A model generated the notes under the pieces. The model made no database searches. It was given only the letters and a program-made list of their open reading frames with translations, and was not told the origin of the DNA. DNA of 64,000 nt from Epiperipatus broadwayi (taxonomy: Eukaryota > Onychophora > Udeonychophora > Euonychophora > Peripatidae): positions 3,523,501 through 3,587,500 of the forward strand of contig JAQFVV010006246.1 of assembly GCA_028023455.1 (NCBI GenBank). Reading direction: 5' to 3'. The position numbers and the translations under genes were made by a program. Of this stretch, positions 48,515 to 60,100 are shown piece after piece (the first letter of the stretch is position 1; every line of letters starts with the position of its first letter).

Positions 48515-50015
48515 TCTAACTTTTAACTTTTTAAAAAAGGCAAGATAATTAACTGACGCTTTCCAGCAGCACTTTTTATAGGTCATAATACATAGCATTT
48601 TATTTTATTTCGAATTTAACAAAATCTAAAATTATAGAATCCCATCCTGGGAAATCTAGAGCAAAATTATTTAAACGATTAATGTATGTATATTTTAATA
48701 TACATATATTTGACAGAACTTCACTTGTGAGAAAGACAGAACCATTTATTTTTATTTTAAAATTAATTCTTTTTTTGCTAAACTCTCTTCCCCCTTGTGA
48801 ATATAATTTGTTCTTTACAAAATTACTTTCCTTGAACCCTTGTGAGTGAAGTTTGTCAAAATAAAAAAAAACAAAGCATGAAATTTTATACTAAAATTAG
48901 TATAAAAACAGATAAATATTTTTATATTTGATAAATATATTAAAAATATTGTGAGCTTGAGTTATAGGAAATTATAAATAATTTTTTTAAAAATAGGGTT
49001 AAAGAGTCGATTAAATATTTACAATAAACTTAATTGCATACACTTTTAAACTTAAAGAAGTTACAATTCTAGTGGTAATTAATTTAAGTTTTAAAATATG
49101 GATGACAGGACTTGAACTTTTGTGGCATTTACTTTGAGGTTCCCCAGAATGAGTGTGTGGGTGACCACTGATGGCTGGTGGAATTTTTCAAGACGGTTCA
49201 TGTTAGCAGCATAATAGGAGATTTCAGGTTCCAGGAAGGGACGGGCAGTGATTTTTCCTTAACTACTCAAGGCATCATGACTAGCATAGAGACATTTAGC
49301 AACTCTCAACCTTCTCTTCTTTTTTTTTCTTTTAAAAAAACCACTATTTATACAGTAGCATTGGTATTTGAACTATGCACTGCCTGAGGTGATTTTTCTT
49401 CATATCTTGTCTGACACAAAAGAAAATCATACTTTGTTTCTAATTTTAGAAAATTTATACCTCGATAAGGATTGATAGAGATTCCAGTATAATTTTATAT
49501 TAGTTTTTAATTTATCTAACAATGTAGAATCTCAATTAATTAATAGAAATTTCAAAGTAATGGATTTTGGTAATTTCTAAGTACTTTAATTTGACATTTA
49601 TTTTAACTTCTTATCAAGGTACAAATCTTTCAACAAGGCAATCTTGGATTCTTAAAAAAAATAATACATTTTACATATATATATAAACATATATAAAAAT
49701 TCAAAACTTATATTTGAATTTTGTTTTCTTTTTAATAAATGCAATACATTAGTGTGTTAGTATAAATAAACATTACGTGTATGTACTATCCAAAATAAAT
49801 TCCAGTAATTTATCCAGGATAGTTGTATTTAAAATATTATAACATGAATAATAAAGAAAACATTAAAAATATATACATTCCTATATTTACATCAGTATGT
49901 TTCAATTGAACTCTCTTAATAAGTGGTTAGATGGGTCAGACGGTGAAACAGGAAATCTGAATCAGATTTACCATTTCAATAGTAACAAATGTAAATTTAT
50001 TTATTTATTTATTAA
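48515..50015. other. Intronic DNA, no gene recognised
   Basis: AT-rich apart from 49120-49300. If the LTR-like segment at 47353-48501 is real this would hold its internal region, but I see no gag or pol motif on the minus strand. Confidence 0.45.
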
Positions 50016-50019
50016 GCAT

Positions 50020-50790
50020 AAGCAGATTATATAATAATAAGAAGAGAAGCATGTTTTGCTCTCTCTAAACAATGGACTAATTAAAAATTCAAACTCATTT
50101 GCATAAATCATAACAATCGTTATTTACAAGCTATGAGTATGAGATTCAAACATGAAATCTCGAAAGCGCTAAGCAAAGCTATTATAAATTAGTAAAATTA
50201 TAGCTTCACTAATGCGGAAAAAAGTTACATATTTATAATAAAATTTCATATTATGGTGAAACTCGGGCTAACCTGAACACAAGAATTTATCAACATAGGT
50301 ATGTCTACAATAGGGTCAAAAATAAAAATGAAGGATTATCAGTATTCTTGGACCACCAAGCAGCTATAGGCCATGTATTTGAACCTAGTTCTGCCCAAAT
50401 AATTTGTACAGAAAAAAATGATGCCAAAAGAAAAGTTAAAGAAGCTTTCTATATAGCAAATGACATTAATGCCATTAATAGAAGAGAGGCATGTTGTGCT
50501 CTCTCTAAACAATGGACTAATTAAAAATTCAAACGCATTTGCATAATTATAACAATCGTTAGTTACAAAGCTATGAGTATGAGATTCAAACATGAAATCT
50601 TGAAAGCTCTTAGCAAAGCTATTATAAATTAGAGTAAAATTATAGCTTCACTATTTAATGTGAAAAAAAAGTCGCATACTTATAATTACAGTTTTACTAG
50701 TGAAGAGAAAACAACTTATTAAATAAAATTTATTGTGGACTTGTTAAAATTTATAAGTGATAAAACTATTGCTATCTTTAAACAAAGCCA
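50020..50790 (+). mobile_element. Penelope-like element fragment, rearranged, inverted to 44880-45725
   Basis: The 3' part of the element (from ATGTTNTGCTCTCTCTAAAC through the CTATGAGTATGAGATTCAAA block to GCAAAGCTATTATAAATTAG) occurs twice here, at about 50045-50215 and 50485-50665, flanking the nuclease frame. A piece of RT sequence (FISDKTIAIFKQ at about 50750-50785) follows. The order is scrambled relative to an intact element. Confidence 0.75.
50225..50524 (+). pseudogene. Penelope-type GIY-YIG nuclease C-terminal frame, still open
   Basis: About 100 codons are open to a TAA at 50522 with no in-frame ATG near the start. The translation contains SYYGETRANLNTRIYQHRYV, then LDHQAAIGHVFEP, KRKVKEAFYIAND and ALSKQWTN. 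This fits the part of the Penelope GIY-YIG domain from the YIG strand through the conserved Arg and the H-x-x-x-x-GH box to the terminal W. The GIY strand and the RT are missing. The nuclease nicks target DNA in intact elements; here only the second half remains. The opposite-strand 84-codon frame is a shadow. Confidence 0.7.
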
Positions 50791-50799
50791 ATTACTCAA

Positions 50800-51795
50800 G
50801 GCTTTAATAGGTTTCTAAATGTAGATAATAAGAATCAACCCTTAAGCTATCAACAATCTCAATCTGTAGTCAAGGCAATCTCATTTAACTATAAAGATGA
50901 TACCACTTTTATATGTTCTGATAAGTTTATATAGACACTAAATATTGCAACTTAACCAAGGAGTATGAGATTAATAAAACAAAGAAGTTTAAACAACTCT
51001 TATTAATCAAGCAAATATAATCTGCTTTGAAAGCATTAATAAATAATCATTTATAACTTCCAAATTTCATATAAAATATATATTTACTAAGTCAATAGAG
51101 CCTAAAGATTGTAACTTGACAAAGAAGTGTGAGATTAATAAAGCAAGAAGTTTAAATAAACCTTATTATTCAGGCAATTATAATCTGCTCTGAAAGCACT
51201 AAAAAGTAATCAATTATAACTTATATAATCTAAAAGCAGACTAATAAATAGTATTTTATAACTTCCAAATTTCATATAAAGTGTATATTTACTGAGACAA
51301 TAAAGCAATTACTCAAGTTGCATTCTTTAGTGTCTATATAAACATATCAGATCATATATAAAGATGGTACCACCTATGTTGTTAAATGAGGTTGCCTTGA
51401 TTACAGGATGCGATTGTTGACAGTTTAAGGGTTGATTGTTATCATCTCATTTACAAACATATTAAAGCATTGAATAATTGGCTTTATTGTTTTAGTAAAT
51501 ATATACTTTATGTGAAATTTGGGAATTATAAATGACTATCTGGAAGTTATAATTGACTTTTTATTAGTTGCTTTCATAGCAGATTATATTTGTCTGATTA
51601 ATAAGATTTGTTTAAAATTTTTTTGCATTATTAATCACACTCCTTTATCAACTTGCAATCTTAGTGTCTATATAAACATATCATATATATAAAAGTGATA
51701 TCACCTTTATTGTCAAAGGGAGTTAGTTGCCTTGAGTACAAGTCTCAATTGTTGATAGTTTAAGGGTTGATTGTTATCATCTAAGTCAAAAAAGT
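50800..51795. repeat. Large imperfect foldback region
   Basis: Left half: GAATCAACCCTTAAGCTATC near 50830, then TTTATATAGACACTAAATAT at about 50926, AATATAATCTGC and CATTTATAACTTCCAAATTT. The right half holds reverse complements of the same blocks in reverse order twice, ending with GATAGTTTAAGGGTTGATTG near 51755 and, internally, GACAGTTTAAGGGTTGATTG near 51418. It is a nested set of inverted and tandem copies with a period of about 350-450 bp. Non-coding; a foldback or MITE cluster. Confidence 0.8.
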
Positions 51796-51863
51796 ATACA
51801 ATTCAAGGATGAGAGAACTCAGCACACTAGAAATACAATATTCATAATAGTTGTCAATCATTG

Positions 51864-51952
51864 ATGTTCTTGTGGTTAGCATAGCTGCCTTCCAAGCAGC
51901 TGGCCTGGATTCACTTCCCAGGCAATGTATTTGACATATGAAAAAAATATAT
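51864..51952 (+). mobile_element. tRNA-derived SINE, copy 2
   Basis: Reads TTGTGGTTAGCATAGCTGCC, then GGCCTGGATTCACTTCCCAG and TTGACATATGAAAAAAATAT. The A box (TGTGGTTAGCAT) and B box (GGATTCACTTCC) are weaker than in copy 1 at 28985-29110, but the tail is shared. It lies about 170 bp upstream of a CUB exon, in the sense orientation. Confidence 0.75.
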
Positions 51953-52125
51953 ATTTATAATAGTTAGCTTTGTGATTAAAGAAGCTACTTGGAGATTTAA
52001 AAATGTTTACATTTATTTTGCAAGTAGGAAAAAAGGCAGAACTTTTTATGTTACCTTAAAAAACTAAGTAAGATAAATACATAAATTATTAAAATTAGTG
52101 TATTCATATTTTTGTTAATTTTTAG

Positions 52126-52312
52126 CTTGTGGTCAAGAACTGCAAGATGAGCTTGGTGTTATTACAAGTCCTGATTACCCACTTCAGTATACCATTGATG
52201 AAGATTGTATTTGGACAATAAATGTTCCACATTCGCACCAAATATTAATTAATTTTACAGATTTCATGTTGGAATCAGACAGTGAATGCTTATATGATTA
52301 TCTTGAAATTAG
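52126..52312 (+). CDS. CUB module C, first-half exon
   Basis: The exon follows TTTTTAG and ends ATTAG|GTAAAT. Two bases complete an Ala codon, then 61 codons and two bases follow. The protein shows ACGQELQDELGVITSPDYP, DEDCIWTINV, NFTDFMLESDSEC and LYDYLEI: a standard CUB first half with three cysteines and an intact CxYDYLE motif. NFT is a possible glycosylation site. The intron after this exon is phase 2 and lies five nucleotides further along the fold than the matching phase-0 introns in modules A and B; no GT follows the equivalent GAA codon, so the shift is real in this sequence. Confidence 0.93.
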
Positions 52313-52624
52313 GTAAATAAAGCTTTTCTATTATGTATTTAATTATTAGTATATCTTAAGATTTTTATCCAAAATGGTATTGTTTATATATGATTAGATG
52401 CTATTCTGTTAATACAGTTTTGAGATTCTCAGAATGACTGTCATTTAAAATACTAAATAATATAACAAATGATATGCTTACACTAGAACATTTAAAAAGT
52501 AGAATAATTAAAATTTATAGATCTGTCAATATTTCACAATTACTAAAAAATGATATAGTAATATATATAACAGTGTATTAAAATAATAGTATTTATTATA
52601 ATAATATATATTTTTTTAAAACTA

Positions 52625-52838
52625 TAAAAAATAAAATACAAACAAAATTACCCAAAATGTAAAAATATTTTTGTATTTCAACCAGAGGACTGGTTTTCAT
52701 CAGAAAGAAAGAATGCAATAAAATGGTGGTGTACCATGTTACTGTATTCTTTCTTTCTGATGAAAACCAATTCTCTGATTGAAATATAAAAGTACTTTTA
52801 CATTTCAGTAATTTTGCTTGTATTTTATTTTATTTTTT
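52625..52838. repeat. Long hairpin MITE, 214 bp
   Basis: The arms pair almost throughout: TTTTCATCAGAAAGAAAGAA with TTCTTTCTTTCTGATGAAAA, ATTTCAACCAGAG with CTCTGATTGAAAT, and AAATACAAACAAAATTAC with GTAATTTTGCTTGTATTT. The unpaired centre is about 20 bases (AATGGTGGTGTACCATG). Similar design to 21452-21619 but different sequence. Confidence 0.88.
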
Positions 52839-53071
52839 GTATATATTTCCTTTAGTTAGTATTTATATATTTTTGCTATTAAAAAATATAAAGATATAGA
52901 TTGTGTGTAAACAATTTAAAATTGATTATTTAAAATTAATTTGTAATTAGTCACATATAATTTGATATAAAATATGTAAAATTATCAGTTTGAATTAAAC
53001 TAAAAATTTGAGATTTTTTTAGTATGTATAAAAAATTTGTCTTGTTTGGTCCTTGTTGGTATACATTATAC

Positions 53072-55395
53072 CAGTTGATGCCTCCCTATACCCCATGGAT
53101 TCTTATCATGCACACAGATCCGAACATGAAATGACTGTCATACATCAGAGTGTGGCATCATTATCAACTCAACAACACACTCCATATTAAATTCCTTAAA
53201 GTTATCCTGGTGAATTGTTAAATGACAGAGATCAAACCAAAGCTGGGTATATTTCCTGATCTCTCCCTTGCTAAAACTATTGCCATACTGATGGATATCA
53301 AAGCATTGACCATCTCATATCTTTGAAAAGCCAAATTTGAACCTGGCCATTATGTGCCACTTCCCCTCCTGAAAGGATATACAGTTACCAATGAAACATA
53401 TATAATAAATGAATAAATAAAGATACCCACATAACAGCAAAATTCTAACCCCCAATAAAGTAGTGTTCTATGGGCTTAACTCAATCATCTCTTTATCTCA
53501 AGTTATTAATGGATTAAGCCACTATTGGAAATATATGCATTTAATATTGTTGGAGAGAGAGAAATAAATGAGACACTTGTGAATACATAAATAATAAAAC
53601 AAAAATAAATATTTATTTTTTCCAAATAACCCGTCACCATTTATATACATCAAGAAAAATACATTCTATTAATATCCCCCTCCCAGCTTTATAATACAAG
53701 AAGAAAATTAATCATAAAGTTGATTCAGAGATGGAACTCCCCTCCCTATTTTCAGATAAATATTATTGAATGAACTGGTCTGAGTTTCTACCCACACACG
53801 GACATATTAAACATTACAGTTATTTTATACAATATCAAAAAATATGGTTATACATATACATCTATTTACACCTCCTTTCCACAACTTAAATAAACATTTA
53901 TAAGCATGCACTTGTATATAAATCAAGCACACATTGAGACAAAAGCAAAACTGTAATCTAAATCAATTTACATATCTTTATGCATTATGCATATATGTGT
54001 CAGAAGCAATGTTTTTACATGAAACAATCCCATGCTTTGTGGATAAACAATTTGACATACATGTACTATACCAAAAATACATATGTCAATCAGATTCATT
54101 CTTATTAAAGCATATAAACATATTTAAATAAAATGATAAATGAATAAAAGAAATTATACCATCCGGCATTTTCAGACTTCATCTGGACTTTGGGATTTCT
54201 GAGTGTGCTACACAACAGGATGGCAAGAATTTCACTTCAGTAAGATCTAGGCATTGAGATCTTCATCATCATCATCAACTGGAATTGTGACTACATGGTG
54301 ATGGCTTGGAAGGAGTTGGGCAGGTGCATTGACATGGGCTTCTACTTCACATTCATTTCACTTACTAATGTAGATGTTTTTCATCTTCTTGAGGTTTCTA
54401 CTCAATATGTTCTTCTTTATGCAGCATCAGTAAAACTACAACTTATTTGTATAACTTGTTAGGGATTTCATTTGAAGCAAAGCTCAGCTCTATTCCTTTA
54501 TTAATTTCTTCAATATTGGATGACGAATGTTGTCTTAGATGTGGCCTTAATAAACAGCCTCAGCTGCTTATAACTGACAATCAACAGTCGAAGAGAATCT
54601 GGCAAAGCAAATGCAATCCTTCTGCAACCAGGCAAGATAAAACCTCCTTGCCTAACTCTTACTGTATTAGATGATGTATTATTAATCTTTATGGTTCTCT
54701 ATTACAGTTCTTCACTCTGTGTTAAATTATTTTCTATATTCATGTTTCTCTCTATGGTTCTATAGTGGTCAACCCCCTTAGCACCTGGTGAATAGTTTAT
54801 ATAGCACACTCATTACAATGCCAATTTGAGTACCCCTTCTTACTGCTATTGCATCAGCCAACTCTAAATTTGTGGCTAATGGATTAGGACAATACATATA
54901 GCTTTTTACACCTTAGTATTTCCTATCTCTGGTTTTAATCTTTAAATTTTATCATTTATTTCTATCTTGGTTTTCACTCAGACCACTTTAATTGATTAAT
55001 ATCAATTTACATCAATTTTCAATTTTGATACAAAGGGAAAGTTTTTCACTTCTCCCTTATAAAGAATTGAAACTAAAAAAACATAAATCCAAAAATAAAA
55101 TCAGATTTTCTCTGCCGATCTTGGCATCCAATTGCCTCAGACTCTTTTGTTCTTAGAAATAAAATACAAAGCAGAATGCCCATTAATACATTAGTAAAAT
55201 TTAATCTTTTTGGTAAAGCAATAGCTACCTGACTTTGCTTTAACGGAGAAAATACCTGATAAACTTACAAATAAAAATATAGATGTATTGGACCGTTTAC
55301 AATTAATTTTAATTATTCCTTTTTTTTATTATGGACATGTTCCAACATGTAAACAACTTTCAAAAATTGCAAATGTGAAACATTTGCAACCATTA
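53072..55395 (-). repeat. Dispersed 2.3-kb repeat, copy 2
   Basis: Reverse complement of 4260-6525 with scattered differences and small indels. Shared blocks include GGATTCTTATCATGCACACAG near 53097, GAAATTATACCATCCGGCAT near 54150 and ACTTTGCTTTAA near 55232. Its right end lies about 100 bp before the last CUB exon. No conserved protein frame is shared between copies. Confidence 0.85.
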
Positions 55396-55497
55396 AAAAT
55401 ATATCTTTTATTTTCTCTTGCTATATGTAGGTATCTAATACCTTTTACATTTATTAATAATTTATTCTCATAATTATATTTTTATTTTATTTTTCAG

Positions 55498-55658
55498 AAA
55501 TGGTGGTTATCATACATCCCCACTTATAAATAAATATTGTGGAACTATTACACCAGCTCCATTTGTCTCTTTTAGCAATCGGTTATTTATTCACTTTAAG
55601 AGTGGTGCAAATATTAAAAAAAAATATTTCAGACTTGTTTATAGTTCTGCTGCTACTG
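55498..55658 (+). CDS. CUB module C, second-half exon
   Basis: The exon follows TTTTCAG and ends ACTG|GTAAGA. One base completes the Arg codon started in the previous exon, then 53 codons and one base follow. It reads NGGYHTSPLINKYCGTITPAP, then RLFIHFKSG and YFRLVY, the second half of a CUB domain including the fourth cysteine. The loop usually read as SD has SG, so a calcium site is doubtful. The exon ends in phase 1, implying another module downstream, but I see no convincing CUB exon in the remaining 8.3 kb. Confidence 0.92.
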
Positions 55659-55659
55659 G

Positions 55660-56300
55660 TAAGATTCTTTAGAATCAATTAATTTATAATTATTTGCATA
55701 AATAATAGAATATTTAATGATTTTAATGAATTGAAATGCAAAGATAGGTGAGAGGAGAACTTAAGAGAATAATTAAGAAAAGCTTATTATAGAAGAATGA
55801 GAGTTGTAGAAGAAATAATGTTTTATAAAAGATTTATGATTTCTTTATATAGAAATACTAACTCTTTTATTTCATTAATATGAAGATTTTTTTTTGTTTT
55901 GTTTTTTAAAATTCATATTTTATTGTTAATAAAATTCTTTTTTTTTTTAAACAATAGCAGCAATTTTCTCTCCTTATGTGATCATCTATTTATAGTTAAA
56001 AGGCACACACAAAAAAAAACATTTCATTAATTCGTTTAAGATTTTAATATATAAGTTTTATAATAAATGCTTTCTTTTACTGCAAAAAATCAAAAAATAA
56101 TCATTTTCTTCAACCACAATTGGGATTTTTATATTTACCTTGAAATAATAATGTGGGATGTACAGAAATTAATTAATTCAATCCCTAGTTGCTTTTATTT
56201 TAAGATTAATGTAAAAATTCTAATGTAGTTAAAGAAAATAAATATTTTTTGATTTTTTTTAGTCTCCAGTAAATAAAATCATTTAGTATAAAATATTTTA
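55660..56300. other. AT-rich DNA after the last CUB exon
   Basis: No exon or element recognised. The (T)n runs near 55885 and 55940 are simple sequence. Confidence 0.5.
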
Positions 56301-56306
56301 TATATA

Positions 56307-57175
56307 CACCTGGATCTCGTTTTATGCGATAGATAGGTTCTTCAGAAAACACGTGCAAATGAAATCGTGCAAAAATAGATGTAACTTACATTGAAAAAGG
56401 GGGGATGCAGTCTGTGATTTTTCACAATTCGCATAAAAGCAAAGCACTAATGTAAAATTACTTTAAAATTCGCGCAAAAAAAAAATAAGGAAATAAAATA
56501 TGACTAATAAAAAATTTCAAATTTGAAAAAAATTGATTTAAGACACACTTTTTTTAACTATAATATTTAATTTTATTCAAAATAATATATTTTTATGCAT
56601 AATTTACAGTACAGTAATTTACATTTTTTATACACATTTTAATTATTATGATTTTCTGGTGACAACGTATTTAGTAATTAATCTTTGAGACAATAATTTT
56701 ATTAATTGTTTACGAAGCTCGCGATATCCAGACATACAACCATTTAGCTCTCATTGGAATTTAAGAGCACATTAATGATTAGTGTCATTAATAAGAAAAT
56801 AATAATTGATTACGTTCTTTTTTAAAAAGCAAAAACAGAATGTGATTTAAAATGCAAAATTAACACACACAATGTTTGAACAAATTTACATTATAATCTT
56901 GTAAAATTTAATATGTGTATACATAAAATGTGGAAATCATGATTTTAATTTCATTATTGCATAAAGTCTTACTATTATAAAGCACTGAAAATATTGAAAT
57001 TACTAAGATGAAAGTCGAATTCCAATAATGTGCTATTACTTTCAATATAATGTAATTGTGCAAAATTTATTATTTAAAGTAATAGCGCATTATCGGAAAT
57101 CGACTTCCTGTGAAACACGAATCGCGTAACTTCAAAATCATGTTAAATAAGTCCGCGTAAAAAGAGACCCAGGTG
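56307..57175. mobile_element. Pogo/Tigger-like MITE, 869 bp, TA target duplication
   Basis: Ends are inverted copies: CACCTGGATCTCGTTTTATG at the left and, reading inward from the right, CACCTGGGTCTCTTTTTACG. TA stands outside both ends (56305-56306 and 57176-57177), the duplication of the Tc1/mariner/pogo superfamily. The CTCGTTTTA...GCG terminal pattern and the following GGTTC-type sequence resemble Tigger/pogo ends. No transposase frame remains, so it is non-autonomous. Confidence 0.8.
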
Positions 57176-57179
57176 TACA

Positions 57180-60100
57180 TTATTTCTAAGTTTTTAGTAT
57201 TCATATAGTAAATCATAGTGTTGTATATAAAAAAAAAAATTTAAATATATTACTTTTAATTTTTTAGTATTTGGATATTTATTACAATTATTCTAATTTA
57301 AAATGGATATTGCAGTATACTTAATATTTGAAAGGAATATAAAATGCATTAAAACATTTACAAGATTGTTTTGCTTATGAAGAAAGTATTTTTCAAACAT
57401 AAATTATTACAGTCATGAGAAAATAAAGTTTTATATATTTTTTTAAAAAGAACTTTTTTATTTCTATTTCAAAACATGTTTTAATCTAAGCTTTTTTTTT
57501 AAAGTATATATATATGCTGGTCTCTCATGCACATCATTAAAAATTTACCAAACCAATAGAACATTCTTCTAATATCTTTATAGTCAACAAATGAGGGCAT
57601 CACCCTGAAATATTTCATTGTCATATGGCCATATACAAAATTTGAAGAAAATCCATTTGACAGAAATATGTTGAGATGGTTATGTGTCTCATGGCATACA
57701 ACAGTATAATAGCATGCATGCATGAGTATATATATTGTACCATTGTTTAAGGTAAATCTGACTTAAAGACTCTGTCTAACTATGATAAATATAATAATCT
57801 ACAATCAAGTTATATAAACAATAATTATTAAAAATAAATATTACTTGATCACCGTTTCTAGTATTCATTGATTACTCTGGCTTGCACTGAGTGGCAATAC
57901 ATATAAATACTTTTACCTGTTTTAACTATTAAAGATAAGTACTATTATAATTACCTCAAAATTAATATTTCATTATAATTAAATATCAATTAACTAACTA
58001 AGTTAAAATATAATAATAATAATTATAATAACAATAATAGATAATCATGATTTAAATTACAACTAACTCCTAAATTACAATTAAAATATGGTTCAATTAA
58101 AATACTAATAAAATTATGAAAACTCTTCACATGAGACATCCAGAAAAGTACAATGCTTTAACATTGAGGATGTATCCCAAAATATGTACTCTCAATGGCA
58201 TAAGAATATTATCCCTACTTAATTTATATAACAAAAACTACTTGTAATACTCTCATGTCTTATAACACACATAGAATAATCTAACTTAATAACTTATGAA
58301 ATTTATTATAAAAACAATAAATCAATTACTATTCTTTTAAAAATGATATTTAAATATAACAATAACAAAATTTCTATCCATCATCATTTCATAGAACTCT
58401 ACAATTATTTAATATCTCAGGTTCATCCCTAATAATAGACAAATTAATACCATGTAGTTAAATATGAGGGATTTTACATATATTTAACTACCTTCACAAA
58501 ACAACTAGAATACTTTAACAATTGTTCAAAAAAAATTATACATCTATTTGACTATTAATAGTCTTCAATAAAATGTAAGTAAAATCCTAATTTTTATAAA
58601 AACATCATATAATATTTATTTATTATGTGACATTCACAGAAATTATTATATTCTTAATATAATTGCAATATATAATATTTAAAATTAGCATTGGATAATT
58701 TTAAATGATCACCAATAATTAAATCTTCTGTGATAATAACAATTACAATAATATATTTTTTATTAATCATGTACAATAATAATGTTCTAAATAATCTTTG
58801 CAAATCATGTGTGTGAATATGAAGAATCAAAGAAAACACATTCGGACAAATCAAACTCTCAAGATAATATAGGTTAAAAACATTAACAAATTTTATTATA
58901 ATTTAACAATACTACATTCATAACACTATAAATTTGTAAACTTAAAATATTTACAATATAAAATAACATAAGAAAATTAATTAAATTAAAATATTTAAAT
59001 AAGAAAACAATAAATAAACAAACATTGAGTAGTCTTCATTCCGACTATTTATTGTGGAAAATACAATTATACAGTACATTATAATAGTAATCTATTATTT
59101 TTATCATTAAGACAACATTCTATTGTAACTATAATAATAAGACAATGGCAATAAATAAATATGATTTATTAAATTAATACTATGCTTTACATTATTTTAA
59201 AAAATAACTATAATTAGATAATACTTAATATTATACAATTTAATTCAAGTTATTACTTATCTTAATAAAAGTATATACTATAATATTAAAAACAAATTAT
59301 TAGGCACTTCTTTTACATTCCAGTAAAGCATTTATCTTTACATTTCAAATGTGTTCTAGCATCTCAATGCAAAATTTAAATTAAAAAATATAGTTATTGC
59401 ATCACTTTATAATATTAATTACTTTTAAAACATTTAAAAATATACTCCTATAACTTTTCTATTTTATGAGTTCATTCTTATAGCAAATTTAAATTATATT
59501 AAAGAATTATATTGCTTGACATTCATTCAATCTTATAGTTTATATTCATAGCATTCAGATGTCATGCTTTTATCATTCTCTCATAATCCAACCAAAATAT
59601 ACATTAATAGTCAAGTTTAATGATCTCTTACATTTAAACATGTATAGGAATATCAAATCATTCCTCTAATTTTATTATAACAGTAAATAATTCAACATCA
59701 TTTGTGATAATAGTATCTTTCTGTCCTCTTGCATTCACAAAATTTCCAACTTTCAATAGTCTAATTATTATTCTATCCATTTGTAAAAACTATCACTTAT
59801 GATGTAATACCAGTGACAATTGATAGTGATTATAGTGAAAGATGTGCATATAATAGTAATTCAAATGAGTATGAAACAGCTTCATGGTTACAGTGCTTAT
59901 GGTTACATATTTATCATGTACCTTAAATTTCAATCATGGCTTCTACCAGAGCTCTTACTGAATTATGGAAAGAATATAACTATCCATGTAATAGCTATAT
60001 AGTCCTTTGTTACCTGTATTTAGATATCTCAATTTATAACAATATGATTCACATATAATCTCCTTTTTTAATATTCCTAGCACCTAGGATTTTGTTTAAT

